The translations under genes were made by a program, and so were the position numbers. Below, in pieces: positions 48,198-57,193 of a stretch of DNA of 64,000 nucleotides. The stretch's first letter is position 1. Every line of letters starts with the position of its first letter. Source of the stretch: Cytidiella melzeri (Eukaryota > Basidiomycota > Agaricomycetes > Polyporales > Irpicaceae); assembly GCA_022592445.1 (NCBI GenBank), contig JABYQR010000021.1, forward strand, positions 62,001 through 126,000, given 5' to 3'. The notes under the pieces are model-generated. The model saw only the letters and a program-made list of their open reading frames with translations, did no database searches and was not told the DNA's origin.

Positions 48198-50040
48198 CCC
48201 CCCCTTGACCCGCGAGTAGTCCTAGCATCTCTACTCCTCTTGTGTGTAGTATTCGCGGTAGCGACTTGGTGAATATATCGGCCATGTTTTCCCTTCCTGA
48301 TACACGTGTGACGTCGACCTTCCCTTCGTTGACGCAATTCCGGATGAAGTGTGCTCGAATATCGATGTGCTTCATTCTGGTGTGGCCGTGCGGATCGTGC
48401 GTGCAGGCGATAGTACCGTTGTTGTCACAGAACAGTGACGTGGGTTTCGACTGTGGAATCCCGAGTTCCTCGAGGAGTTGTCGAAGCCAAATGACTTGAC
48501 ATGCTGCGTGCGTACAGGCGAGGTATTCTGCCTCGCACGAAGAGAGAGCGACGACTGATTGTTGTTTTGAGCTCCATGCCACTGGCGACTGGTGCACTAC
48601 CATGACGTATCCGGATATTGATTTGCGTCCTTCTCCGGAGCCCCAGTCAGAATCTGTGAAACCGTAGAACAGGGGGTACGCTGGATCGAGGTTTCCTAGC
48701 GTGAGACCGAGGGAGCGAGTACCTTGTAAATATCGAAGTAGGTGTTTTGCCGCGGCCCAGTGCGCGGATCCATAACAGGACATGTACTTTGCGAGTTCGC
48801 GAACAGCGTACGCGATGTCTGGTCTGGTGGTGGTGGCTAGATACATTACCTTACCTACGAGTGTGCAGTAAGGTAGCGATTTTACTTCGGCGCGCTCAGC
48901 CTCGGTCTTCGACTCATCTTCGCGCGTCAGTGTCGTTTTGGGCGGTAGAGGCGTTGTCGCGGCGTTGCTGAATTCCATGTTGAAAAGGCGGAGTATTGAT
49001 ACGGTGTACGCTTCTTGGGACAGGAGAATCGTCCTACGCGCTCTGTTCCTCGTCACCTTGCAGCCCAACAACCATCCCACTTCGCCGTTGTCGGTGATGT
49101 CGAAAATTCTCTTCAAACCGTCTGTAACCGCGTTGGACTCGGTCTCCGTAGGGGTGGCCAGTAGTATGTCGTCGACGCTCGTGGCCGACATCGACCTGAC
49201 TCCATTTCGCTCTCGAACATGCACGCTCCAGTCGGACTCGCACCTGCGGAATCCAAGCGTTTGGTACTTCTCGTTGAACTCGAGATACCATGTACGCCCT
49301 GCTTGCTTGAGGCCGTACAGGCCCTTCCGGAGACGCCAATAGCCCTTCCCAAGGATCGCCGGCTTCGTCATGTAGATTTCCTCAGATAATGGCCCATTGA
49401 GGAAGGCGGTCTTGATGTCAATGTGGCGTAGGTAGAGATCTTTGTGAGCGGCTAGGGCCAGTATCGTTCGTATGGAATCCCAGCGTGCGACGGGGGCGAA
49501 TGTGAATGTAAAATCCTGGCCAGGGATCTGCGTGAATCCCTTGGCAACCAGTCGCGCTTTGAACCTTGAAATATGTCCGTCTGAGTTTCGCTTGAGGTGA
49601 AGGACCCATTTTGACTCGACGGGTTTTCGGCCGTGGGGAATGCTCTCGATGTCCTCGTATACACCTTTTGCGCGTAGCGCCTCCAGTTCTTCGTGAATGG
49701 CAGCTAACCAGTGTTCCCAGTACTCGCTGCGTTCGGCTTCTCCGAGTGACTTTGGGTCCTTTGCGTCTGGATCATTAATGGGAGAGATGAGAATGTCGAC
49801 GATTTGGGATGTAGTTGGGTCTTGTATCTCAACGTCGTGTGTGAGAGCGCTGAGAATTAGTTCTTTGTCGATTGGCAACCCCCCCTCGCTCGAATACTCG
49901 GCATTGTCGTTCTTATACTTGGACGGCAGTGTACGAGACCGGCGTGTCTGCTCACGCGTCTGCGTTGCATCTTCTGCCATTTTAGACCCCACCGGGGCAC
50001 TGAGATCCTCGGCAGCCTGTAAGGGCGCTCGAGCGACGTG
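48163..50040 (-). CDS. Copia reverse transcriptase and RNase H
   Basis: Longest open part of the element (ATG-started frame from 49992; the same frame reads VARAPLQAAEDLSAPVGSKM upstream). Blocks in order: WLAAIHEELEALRAKGVYED, SKWVLHLKRNSDGHISRFKA, RLVAKGFTQIPGQDFTFTFA, LRHIDIKTAFLNGPLSEEIY and YGLKQAGRTWYLEFN, then TSVDDILLATPT, in which the usual Tyr of Y-V-D-D is Ser while both Asp remain. RNase H shows GFTDSDWGSG, SSCEAEYLA and LFCDNNGTI. The frame runs through the polypurine tract (GQGGV) and stops at 48165-48163 inside the 3' LTR. Confidence 0.9.
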   Translation of the reverse strand, partial: HVARAPLQAAEDLSAPVGSKMAEDATQTREQTRRSRTLPSKYKNDNAEYSSEGGLPIDKELILSALTHDVEIQDPTTSQIVDILISPINDPDAKDPKSLGEAERSEYWEHWLAAIHEELEALRAKGVYEDIESIPHGRKPVESKWVLHLKRNSDGHISRFKARLVAKGFTQIPGQDFTFTFAPVARWDSIRTILALAAHKDLYLRHIDIKTAFLNGPLSEEIYMTKPAILGKGYWRLRKGLYGLKQAGRTWYLEFNEKYQTLGFRRCESDWSVHVRERNGVRSMSATSVDDILLATPTETESNAVTDGLKRIFDITDNGEVGWLLGCKVTRNRARRTILLSQEAYTVSILRLFNMEFSNAATTPLPPKTTLTREDESKTEAERAEVKSLPYCTLVGKVMYLATTTRPDIAYAVRELAKYMSCYGSAHWAAAKHLLRYLQGTRSLGLTLGNLDPAYPLFYGFTDSDWGSGEGRKSISGYVMVVHQSPVAWSSKQQSVVALSSCEAEYLACTHAACQVIWLRQLLEELGIPQSKPTSLFCDNNGTIACTHDPHGHTRMKHIDIRAHFIRNCVNEGKVDVTRVSGRENMADIFTKSLPRILHTRGVEMLGLLAGQGGVSESDPLRQTE

Positions 50041-51063
50041 TCTGCAGGACAGAGGTCAGGTCTCGTCTCTGGTTGTATGCCAGAGAATATGTACTGATGC
50101 GGTGTAGCGTCAGCGTTCGTCTGTTTATCGCGAAAACGCGCGTCGTTGTCCATGAGGACGTCATCCCATAGGGATGTGGATGGTGTGTGGATGGTGGGAG
50201 TGTCTGTAGCACGTTCGTCGTCGAGAAAAATAACATCGCGTCGGGCACGTACAACTCGTGAGTGAGGAAACCAGATTAGGTAACCCTTTGTGTCTTGGGC
50301 GTACCCCACGAAGCGACCCTCCTCCCCTCGAGGTTGCATCTTGTTTAACGCATCCGCCTCCGTCTTCCTCGATATGACGCGTGTGCCGAAAATACGGAAG
50401 TGGGAGATGTCGGGGTCACGTTTATTCCAAATGTGGTAGGGAGTTGTGTGTGGAGGTAGAGCAGTTGTGGTTACGCGGTTGAGGATGTGAGCTGCGCATT
50501 GAACGGCCAGTGGCCAGAAGAAGTCGGGTAGGTTGCTGTCGATGAGCATTGCGCGCGCCATTGACGCCAGCATCCAGTTGGTTCGTTCGGCTACGCCGTT
50601 CTGTGGTGATGCATCAGGTACAATCTTTTCCACCGTGATTCCTTCTTTCTCGCAAAATGCCTTGAAATTGCCGTAAATGAATTCAGGCGCGTTATCGACG
50701 CGTATGACCGCGATCTTGTATCCCGTGTAGCGTTCCACGGCAGTTTTATATTTGATGAATTCAGTAAGAGCGTCTGCACGCGTCTTCAGGAATAGCGGAG
50801 TCTTCCATCTTGCATGGCAATCGACACATGGCATGAAATACTTTACACCACCGTAGCCAATGGGTAAAGGGCCGCAGATGTCGAGATGAATACGGAAGAG
50901 AGGGCGATCAGCCCTGAGATTCGAAGATTTTGGAAACGGAAGACGTTTGATGTTTGCGCGAGCACATACTTCGCACGAGTGTTGGGCCGAGTTGTCGGGA
51001 ATGATGTGAATTCCGGAGGTTGTTCTTGAAAGCCCTTTAACGCCTATATGACCTAGTAGGCGG
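49857..51063 (-). CDS. Copia integrase
   Basis: Begins after a frame break at an A5/T5 run (51065-51069): HRLLGHIGVKGLSRTTSGIH and a CEVC pair form the HHCC zinc domain. The core shows LDICGPLPIGYGG, VIRVDNAPEF and NGVAERTNWM, the D, D and E of the DDE catalytic triad, followed by the GKR-type C-terminal part (GRFVGYAQDTKGYLIWFPHS). The frame departs from that of RT near 50040 and runs out at 49857. Open from ATG 50834; the upstream part is in the same frame. Confidence 0.85.
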
Positions 51064-52324
51064 TGTAAAAATCCGGTGTGAGAGACCGGATATTCGTGGT
51101 AGCTGCGATAGGATCAGAGATTCGTTCAAGCAGAGACCCTCGTTCCGTAGGGTCGGAGATACGGTCTTTCAGGGTCTTGGATTGGATCTCGGCGTTAAAG
51201 CGATACAAGTTGTTGTTGTCCAGCTTCCCGGTGAGGATGACGTTTCCATTGAGTTCAAGTACGAGATTCCCTTTACTCGTCATCGAACCCACCCCTCTAC
51301 GCGCCAAGCAGCCCTGCGATACGAGATTCATCCGTGCGGACGGCACATGCAGAACGTCAGATAATTTCACGGTGTGTTCCTTTTCCTTTACTTTGGCGCG
51401 CAGATACACATCCCCCACGCCAACAGCTGAGGTTGTCAGAGTGGATCCAAATCCTCGGACATTCAGGGGTTCAATCGTCCGATAATTCGCAAAAGCATCG
51501 TAATCATAGAAGATGTGTCGGCTCGCTCCAGAGTCGTGGAAAACTGCGGCGAGTTTGGTCTGATCGCCATAAACAGCGGCACCGTGACATGCAATTGAGT
51601 TCTCAGGGTCAATGTTGATGGTGGTATTCAGAAGGAAAATTTCGTCTTGATTAAGAGCGGTCGCAGTGTTGGCATCAACGGCGGTTACGTCTTCGGTGAC
51701 ATTATTCGCTGTGGCCGCTTTCTGCGTCTTCTTTGAATTGAAGTTCTTCGAGACATTCTTGTACTTCAGGCGTAGTTGGGCGCGTTGTGCGGGCGGCAGA
51801 TGGATATCTCGCTTCCATTTCCACCAGTCAGGGTACTGTCCGCACTTCCCTCCTCCAAAAGCGATGCAATTAATTGATAGGTGTCCGCGTGGCCTTTCGC
51901 AGTGCGGGTTGTCGCACCACTCGGTGACTCGCTTGGCTGTGGGACCGCCAGCTTGGCTCGCGCTAGCGGCAATGGCAGGGCGCTTCTTATAGATGGCGTC
52001 GGTTTCGTAGATTTGGGCAACCACCTCCGGGTTGTTCCTAGTCTGCGCCCAGTCTTCCTCTTTGATCAATTCAATAACCCTCGAGGATGACATCGGTCTT
52101 CCAATAGAATACGCTGTGCTCATTTCGTGGTGAAGGGTCCGTGAGAACATTCGCCAGCTGTTATTGGTGGGGATAAGGTCGGCAAGGGTCGCCGCGAAGT
52201 TGGCGTCCGTGAGTCTATTGGGATCTTGATCACATAGATCCGCGTAGATAGAGCGCATTCTATCAACCCATTTGTTTACGACCATCTCCTCGGTACAGGT
52301 GAAACTCATCAGTTTCTGGTGCAA
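51053..52324 (-). CDS. Copia Gag C-terminus and aspartic protease
   Basis: Continues Gag after a 2-nt frame break: MHQKLMSFTCTEEMVVNKWV, a Cys-His cluster (CDNPHCERPRGHLSINC) as nucleocapsid zinc knuckle, then the protease site FHDSGASRHI (D-S-G) and a Gag-pre-integrase segment ending before the integrase frame. The stop TAG near 51053 arises from the lost base in the T5 run. Confidence 0.85.
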   Translation of the reverse strand: MHQKLMSFTCTEEMVVNKWVDRMRSIYADLCDQDPNRLTDANFAATLADLIPTNNSWRMFSRTLHHEMSTAYSIGRPMSSSRVIELIKEEDWAQTRNNPEVVAQIYETDAIYKKRPAIAASASQAGGPTAKRVTEWCDNPHCERPRGHLSINCIAFGGGKCGQYPDWWKWKRDIHLPPAQRAQLRLKYKNVSKNFNSKKTQKAATANNVTEDVTAVDANTATALNQDEIFLLNTTINIDPENSIACHGAAVYGDQTKLAAVFHDSGASRHIFYDYDAFANYRTIEPLNVRGFGSTLTTSAVGVGDVYLRAKVKEKEHTVKLSDVLHVPSARMNLVSQGCLARRGVGSMTSKGNLVLELNGNVILTGKLDNNNLYRFNAEIQSKTLKDRISDPTERGSLLERISDPIAATTNIRSLTPDFYTAY

Positions 52325-52764
52325 GGATGCCGCGCAAGGTTATTGGTGGGGCGATACTCAGACTGCAAGATTGTCCACGCCTCCTTAGCCCTTCTGGTAC
52401 GGCCAATGAGATGGATTTTCGAGCGCGGGATGGCTTCAAGTAACAGCGCTATCGCAGTGATATTGGCGTCATACCACGGTTCAGCCTCCTTTACCGCCTG
52501 TTCCACTTCGTCCTTGTTACCCCTCTTTGTTCCCTTAGTCACTTCTCCCGTCTCGGGATCCTCAACTTCGTCCTCGTAAGTCTTTCTGAGTTTTGGGACG
52601 TTAGGGGGAATGGAATTTGGGCCTTCGAAGTACTTCCACAAGTGCATTGATCGCAGTTTCGCTTCAATTTGCATCACCCAGGTACCGTATGAATTGGTAT
52701 CTCCATCATCTTCGAGTTTCGGTAGTTTGTTCCTCGTCGAATCTGATTTGGAGAGATCTGACAT
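52309..52764 (-). CDS. Copia Gag N-terminus
   Basis: Starts MSDLSKSDSTRNKLPKLEDD, then NSYGTWVMQIEAKLRSMHLW, the usual copia Gag opening. It continues through AWTILQSEYRPTNNLA and then leaves frame at a GCGCG tract (about 52331-52335), where two extra bases separate it from ASLHQKLMSF in the next frame. Confidence 0.85.
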   Translation of the reverse strand: MSDLSKSDSTRNKLPKLEDDGDTNSYGTWVMQIEAKLRSMHLWKYFEGPNSIPPNVPKLRKTYEDEVEDPETGEVTKGTKRGNKDEVEQAVKEAEPWYDANITAIALLLEAIPRSKIHLIGRTRRAKEAWTILQSEYRPTNNLARHPCTRN

Positions 52765-52849
52765 GGCGATGAATTGTAGATAGGGGAAAAAACGGCGAGT
52801 ACAGCGGCGATAGGAAGTAGGTCAAATCTGATGCTATGTACGCTGATCG

Positions 52850-52861
52850 GGGCTCATAACC
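52850..52861 (-). other. Primer-binding site, complementary to the initiator-Met tRNA anticodon arm
   Basis: In element orientation the 5' LTR is followed at once by GGTTATGAGCCC. Its complement, GGGCTCATAACC, is the anticodon stem-loop of eukaryotic initiator tRNA-Met (anticodon CAT), not its 3' end. This is the arrangement of Drosophila copia, which primes from a cleaved tRNA half. Confidence 0.75.
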
Positions 52862-53095
52862 TGTCAATCAGACGGTCTGGCACAGGTTAAGCAACAGATG
52901 AATTGAATGCAGTATGCGGCACGTACCTGGCACAGGTTAAGCAAAAGATGGTTTGCCCCTGTGCCAGTTCCGACTATATATACACATTGAAAGTGATCGC
53001 GGATACTCCGTGTTTGGTATCGCGCTGATAGCACAGTCTCCGACTCCCCGCCTCTCCTTCCTACTCTGTCTGTCGAAGCGGGTCACTCTCTGACA
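52862..53095 (-). repeat. 5' LTR of the copia element
   Basis: 234 bp with the same ends, TATA box and internal repeats as the 3' LTR; two base differences. Confidence 0.95.
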
Positions 53096-53100
53096 ATTGG

Positions 53101-53775
53101 AACAGCTGCACAAGTGCACAAAACACAGCATGAGTTCTGGATAGGAGACCAGACTTTACAAATCATGTTTTAAGAGCTTGGAGATTATTCCTCTACATGT
53201 TTGGGTGATCCTACATCATGCATCGCTGACCATCAAAGTTACATCTCCAAGCTAACTGATTACATTTGAAACCCCTGTGTGCTTAGAGCATGGTTACATC
53301 AGCACTGCCCTTGAGACACAAGATATACAAAACCCCCTTGCCATAGTCCTCACACATCAGCAATTCTCTGTTCCCCTACATCTTGTCATTGTTGTAGTGC
53401 TGGTCGGTCAGTACATTGCTGTCTATGTTCCACCTGCATTGTATCAATGTAGTAAAATTATGTTTACAGCTACTAAGTTTTCAACCCTCATTGCCTTTCC
53501 AAACCTTCAACCTGTACATAAGTAGCATTGGCTGGTAAGTGCATTGTCTCCTGTGCTGTAGTTGCCTTGACTTAGTGTACTAAAACTGTTCTTACAGCTA
53601 CCTAGCTGTCAATCCTTGCCATCTTTTCAAACCTTCAACTTGGAGATCTTGAGCACTGGTTGGTAACTACATTGTCTTCTGTGTTGCACTTGGCTTGAGT
53701 CACTATACTGAAATTGCACTTACAGCTAGTTGTCTCACTGTCTTTTTTTATCACCCAACAACATCCTCTACCACC
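53101..53775 (+). promoter_or_regulatory. CpG-depleted upstream region and leader of the orphan secreted-protein gene
   Basis: Only two CpG occur in about 665 bp. It contains the 128-bp array above; the last leader part, 53726-53775, is pyrimidine-rich and ends in accaccATG context. Confidence 0.5.
53279..53725 (+). repeat. 128-bp tandem array whose units each hold a 63-nt intron-like segment
   Basis: The 9-mer TTACAGCTA recurs at 53464, 53592 and 53720, exactly 128 bp apart. In three units a GT-starting segment of exactly 63 nt ends at that CAG: 53407-53469, 53535-53597 and 53663-53725, with donors GTCAGT, GTAAGT and GTAACT. They are separated by 65-nt exon-like parts (53470-53534, 53598-53662) without ATG. 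A decayed fourth unit is visible at 53279-53341. The array leads directly into the ATG of the orphan gene at 53776. Confidence 0.8.
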
Positions 53776-54450
53776 ATGCGGTTCTCAACCTCTCTCATGT
53801 TGTTCACCATCATTGGTGCAGTCCTTACAATGACTGAATCTGCCACACTGTATCGCAGGGCAGGATCAACAAATGAGTACAATGACCCTCCTCCTCCATA
53901 TGTGGAACAGGAGAGTTCTACCCCACGGTCTGCCAATACAGGATCTCTACCTGGGTCCTCTAACTCCTACAAACCTGCGACAGGCAAGAAATCTACCACA
54001 CCGGATCACAGCACAAGTTATATACCTGCGCCAACTGTCCTTCGCAAATACGTGAAGAATGGGGAGATAACCCGCCCACTCCACTTCAAACGTCCACCTG
54101 ATGCATCTGAACGGCTTGATTGGTACCTGCCAAGTAAAGAATGCGAAGAGGAACTCTATGTGTTGCGCGAATCCCTGAAGACATTAACGCCATCAGAGTA
54201 TAAAGCAATGTATGCGAGGGTTTGGAAAGTGGTTTTGAAGGATAAGAAAGACATCCAGCCTCCATTGTCATACCGGGAGCAGCAGATGGAAGCAGTGCTC
54301 AGGTTTTATGAATGGAAATTCCCATATGGCACTGGTTGGGGGACTGTGCTTGCGGATGGGAAGGAAATGATAGATTTGAGGGATCCAAAATCCTGGGAGC
54401 CAAGGGCCTACCAAGCACCACCAAACAGCTTGCATTACTTCAGAAACTAA
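53776..54450 (+). CDS. Orphan secreted protein with a PPPY motif
   Basis: Single-exon gene of 224 residues. MRFSTSLMLFTIIGAVLTMT is a signal peptide, with likely cleavage after ESA. Next comes a Pro/Ser-rich stretch with PPPPY (a PPxY motif at about residue 40), then a folded-looking basic half (KRPPDASERLDWYLPSKECE, SLKTLTPSEYKAMYARVWKV, YREQQMEAVLRFYEWKFPYG) ending YQAPPNSLHYFRN. Only one Cys follows the signal peptide. I do not recognise the family. CpG content is below that of neighbouring genes but above that of its own upstream region. It may belong to a lineage-specific, repeat-associated family. Confidence 0.65.
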   Translation: MRFSTSLMLFTIIGAVLTMTESATLYRRAGSTNEYNDPPPPYVEQESSTPRSANTGSLPGSSNSYKPATGKKSTTPDHSTSYIPAPTVLRKYVKNGEITRPLHFKRPPDASERLDWYLPSKECEEELYVLRESLKTLTPSEYKAMYARVWKVVLKDKKDIQPPLSYREQQMEAVLRFYEWKFPYGTGWGTVLADGKEMIDLRDPKSWEPRAYQAPPNSLHYFRN

Positions 54451-55558
54451 ACCCAAGGGTTGGAAGGAACATGTCTGAGTCTGGAAATGTTGTCACGCAG
54501 CAGCCAATCCACCCACTTCTACCTGACTTGTTCCCGCTCGTGTATCGCCTCATGCTCATTTCTTTCGCCGTTTGCGCTCATATGCCACACAAACACTCAC
54601 TTCCCCTACTCCCCTGGCCCTGGTCTCTCTCTTTTTTCTTTGTCCATTTGTACTCGCATTCCACTTGTGTTTTCTTCTCTTTTCCTCTATCCTCTACTTG
54701 TATGACTCGGGTAGCCTCATGTTCAAGTTCCATCTCTCAGACCCTGGTAGATTACTGGCAGTAGTACAGATGTGTACAGGGCAAAAAACACGCAAGACCC
54801 TTCAGAATCAACTCTATCTCTACTCATCTTTCAGTCTATCTTCTCGCGTGTCTCATTGACTCTCCGACGACTACCACGCTCCCTCGCTACACATCGCCAA
54901 AGACTCACCAAGACCTCCCACCCTATCAAACGTTGGGATGTGACCCGGTCGGGTTGCCTGATTCTGGCAGTAAAGTCGGGAGATGAAAGGGTTCACAAAC
55001 TGTCGTATTGTATCTTAACCCCGTACTGTCATCATGCGGCCGCCCGAACCTCGTCTCTGACAGTAGGCCCATTCCGCTTGCGTCAGGACTGGTTCTGGAG
55101 GTAGCATGCACCTCAGGTCTGGCAATCGCTGTTCCCAACATGACGCTGGCATCCGTGAGACAGGCTGTAATGTGCCGGCTGCTCATACGACGTGCTGTTC
55201 AACAAAGGGCACAACGCACGAGCTGTGGCGAGCCTGGGTGTAACCCAAACAATGTGAGTCGGGGCACTCGTGAGTCTAGTATACGTGCTTGCCAGTGACT
55301 TTGTCCGTGTAACATCGCAGCCATGTCCACATCGTTGCGGAATAGGCGTTTATTATATAAAATGATACCTACCAAAATCTGTATTAAATTTCGCATTGCG
55401 ACATAATGAGATTTGACTTTACGTTGCACATGCCGGACTGAAAGTACCCAGCGCTCGACTCGGACTTGATATTTGCATTATCTTGCAATGTCGCACAGCC
55501 ACCCAAAACAGTCAAAGTACTGAGATTGAAATAGTGAAACATATGGGACACGTTTGTC
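54451..55558. other. Intergenic 1.1 kb
   Basis: Contains a C/T-rich tract (about 54600-54710) downstream of the orphan gene. No gene, RNA or transposon recognised. Confidence 0.4.
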
Positions 55559-56553
55559 CTAGTCGATGTCATGAGACAATCCAGCAATTTCCTCGGCGAA
55601 CACTTCCTCGATGTCTTCGGTGAACCTGTGAGCTTGTCGTGAATCGAACAGCATATCTAAAGACGGAGATGCACGAGATGGCTTTCGATTCAGAGAATGA
55701 GTGTGCCTCCTAGGTTGATCTGAAGCTGATTAAAATAACACAGTGATCAGGATCCACTCTCCTCTGTCCCGTTCGAGCAAAAATGACTCACTCGCAGTTG
55801 GGCATTTATGACAATGCACGTGGGTGTATCTCTCCCGCACCCTACAGATCTTGAGCAAATACTCCAACCCCAACGTCTTGCAGTCGTCGAGACCCATAGG
55901 CTCCGCTCGCTGCGCCAGCTCGTTCAAGGCCGGAACAAGCCATGACTTGATACGGTACTTCAGCGACAGCTGCACCCGCTCGCCAGATGTCAACCCTGCA
56001 GAAGGTGCGGACAGTCGTGTTATTGCATGGACGCGGTACTTGTCAAACTGCCACATCGTCGCCAGGTTGAGGACAGCGATCCACTGCGGTGTTGTAAGTA
56101 TCATCGGTGGAAGGGGACTAGCAAGGATGGTAAGATGGTTGGCATGTGAGCAAAAGGGATAGCGACCCACTACTAAATATGCTCACGGGCCGGTGCAATA
56201 CATAACTCGCAGCAATTGTCTGAAGTCGTCCACTTCGATGCCATCCAGCCGGATAGGGTTCTCTAGCACCTCGCCTTCCATGATATTTGCCTTTGCGACA
56301 GAGAACATATCATGGAACACCGGTGAGTTGTTCTCAAAGTCACGTCGATGGACTTTGAAGATTGTATCTTGCACCTGTAGCACATGTTGGTAAGTAACTT
56401 AGAGGGACAGAAAACGATCACTATGAGCTGGGGATTGACCTCAAAATACGCGTCATGGAAGTAGAACGTCGGGTCGAGCTTCTTCCCCAGGACCGACGCT
56501 GTCGCCAGGCTCTCAATCAGTTGGCCCACAGAGACAGTGTTACCGGAACCCAT
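55559..56553 (-). CDS. BTB/POZ-domain protein
   Basis: Short BTB protein of the type expanded in Agaricomycetes, presumed to mediate dimerisation or Cullin-3 binding. M at 56553 reads MGSGNTVSVGQLIESLATAS, VLGKKLDPTFYFHDAYFE, then after an intron VQDTIFKVHRRDFENNSPVF, HDMFSVAKANIMEGEVLENP and IEVDDFRQLLRVMYCTGP: the BTB core, with V.Fxv.R..F...S.vF..mf. After two more introns come MILTTPQWIAVLNLATMWQF and SLKYRIKSWLVPALNELAQR, then a Ser/Arg-rich tail ending EEIAGLSHDID at TAG 55561-55559. The first part of BTB is short; an upstream start at 56736 in the same frame exists but looks non-coding. Confidence 0.8.
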
Positions 56554-57193
56554 GCCACAAGAGTTAGCAGTCGGTGGGGTGAAGGAGAGCAGTTGTGGCT
56601 GACTGCGAACTTGAATGCTCCAGCTCCTATAATGTAGAGCAGCGTCAAGAAGCAGAGGATCCGAGAGTATATACATACCGTCGAGCCAAGCTATCTTGCA
56701 CCGCCTCAAGGCTGTTGTTGTAAGGAGTGACGCCATCTACTGGCACCGTCTTGGGTTCACCTGTCAATGATTGCAGCCGTGAAATGCCAACCACTAGACT
56801 GGCCCAGTCTAGAAACTCTACCTCGGTTCGGACGCCAGCCCAATCACCGAGTGGTGATCTGGAAGAAGAATAACAGCCAGCTGAAATTGGGCCCAGTAAG
56901 TCTACCAACGACGCGAAAAAGGGGGTATCTGAACAAGAACGTTGAAGAAGGAAGAGCGTAGTGAGCATGGATAGCTTTAAATACGAGATACGATGGATAG
57001 CGATGCAAAACATTGAGAACATGGAGGACAGTGGTTGTGAGAAGGTCCGTGAAGTAACTGCGAAAACCCAATGGTGGGAAAAGTAAGAGAGAGATAGAAC
57101 AGCTGAAACTGACAACGCCCGAGTGACACCATCAGTATATGCCAATTTCACAGCAAAACACGAACTTCACCTAGAAACGTTCAAGGGGAGCCA
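56554..57193. other. Upstream region of the BTB gene
   Basis: Open frames exist on both strands, but none has recognisable features or consistent splicing. Treated as 5' leader or intergenic. Confidence 0.3.

Larger units (their letters stand above)
47964..53095 (-). mobile_element. Full-length Ty1/copia LTR retrotransposon
   Basis: Two 234-bp LTRs (47964-48197 and 52862-53095), each starting TGTCA and ending TGACA, bound an internal region coding on the minus strand for Gag, protease, integrase and RT-RNase H in copia order. The 5-bp target-site duplication attgg is perfect (47959-47963 and 53096-53100). In element orientation the 5' LTR is the right one. The primer-binding site abuts it (52850-52861) and a polypurine tract AAGGGGGGG abuts the 3' LTR (about 48198-48206). 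The LTRs differ at two positions, so insertion was recent. The coding region nevertheless has three frame breaks (about 52333, 51067 and 50040). The interior is CpG-rich, unlike the flanks. Confidence 0.95.

Noticed and set aside
49857..53095. Copia frames as independent host genes
   Set aside because: They lie between matching LTRs with a target-site duplication and carry Gag, PR, IN and RT motifs in copia order.
56645..57151. 169-codon minus-strand frame upstream of the BTB gene
   Set aside because: No family features, and splice joins to the BTB exons create stops; treated as leader or chance frame.
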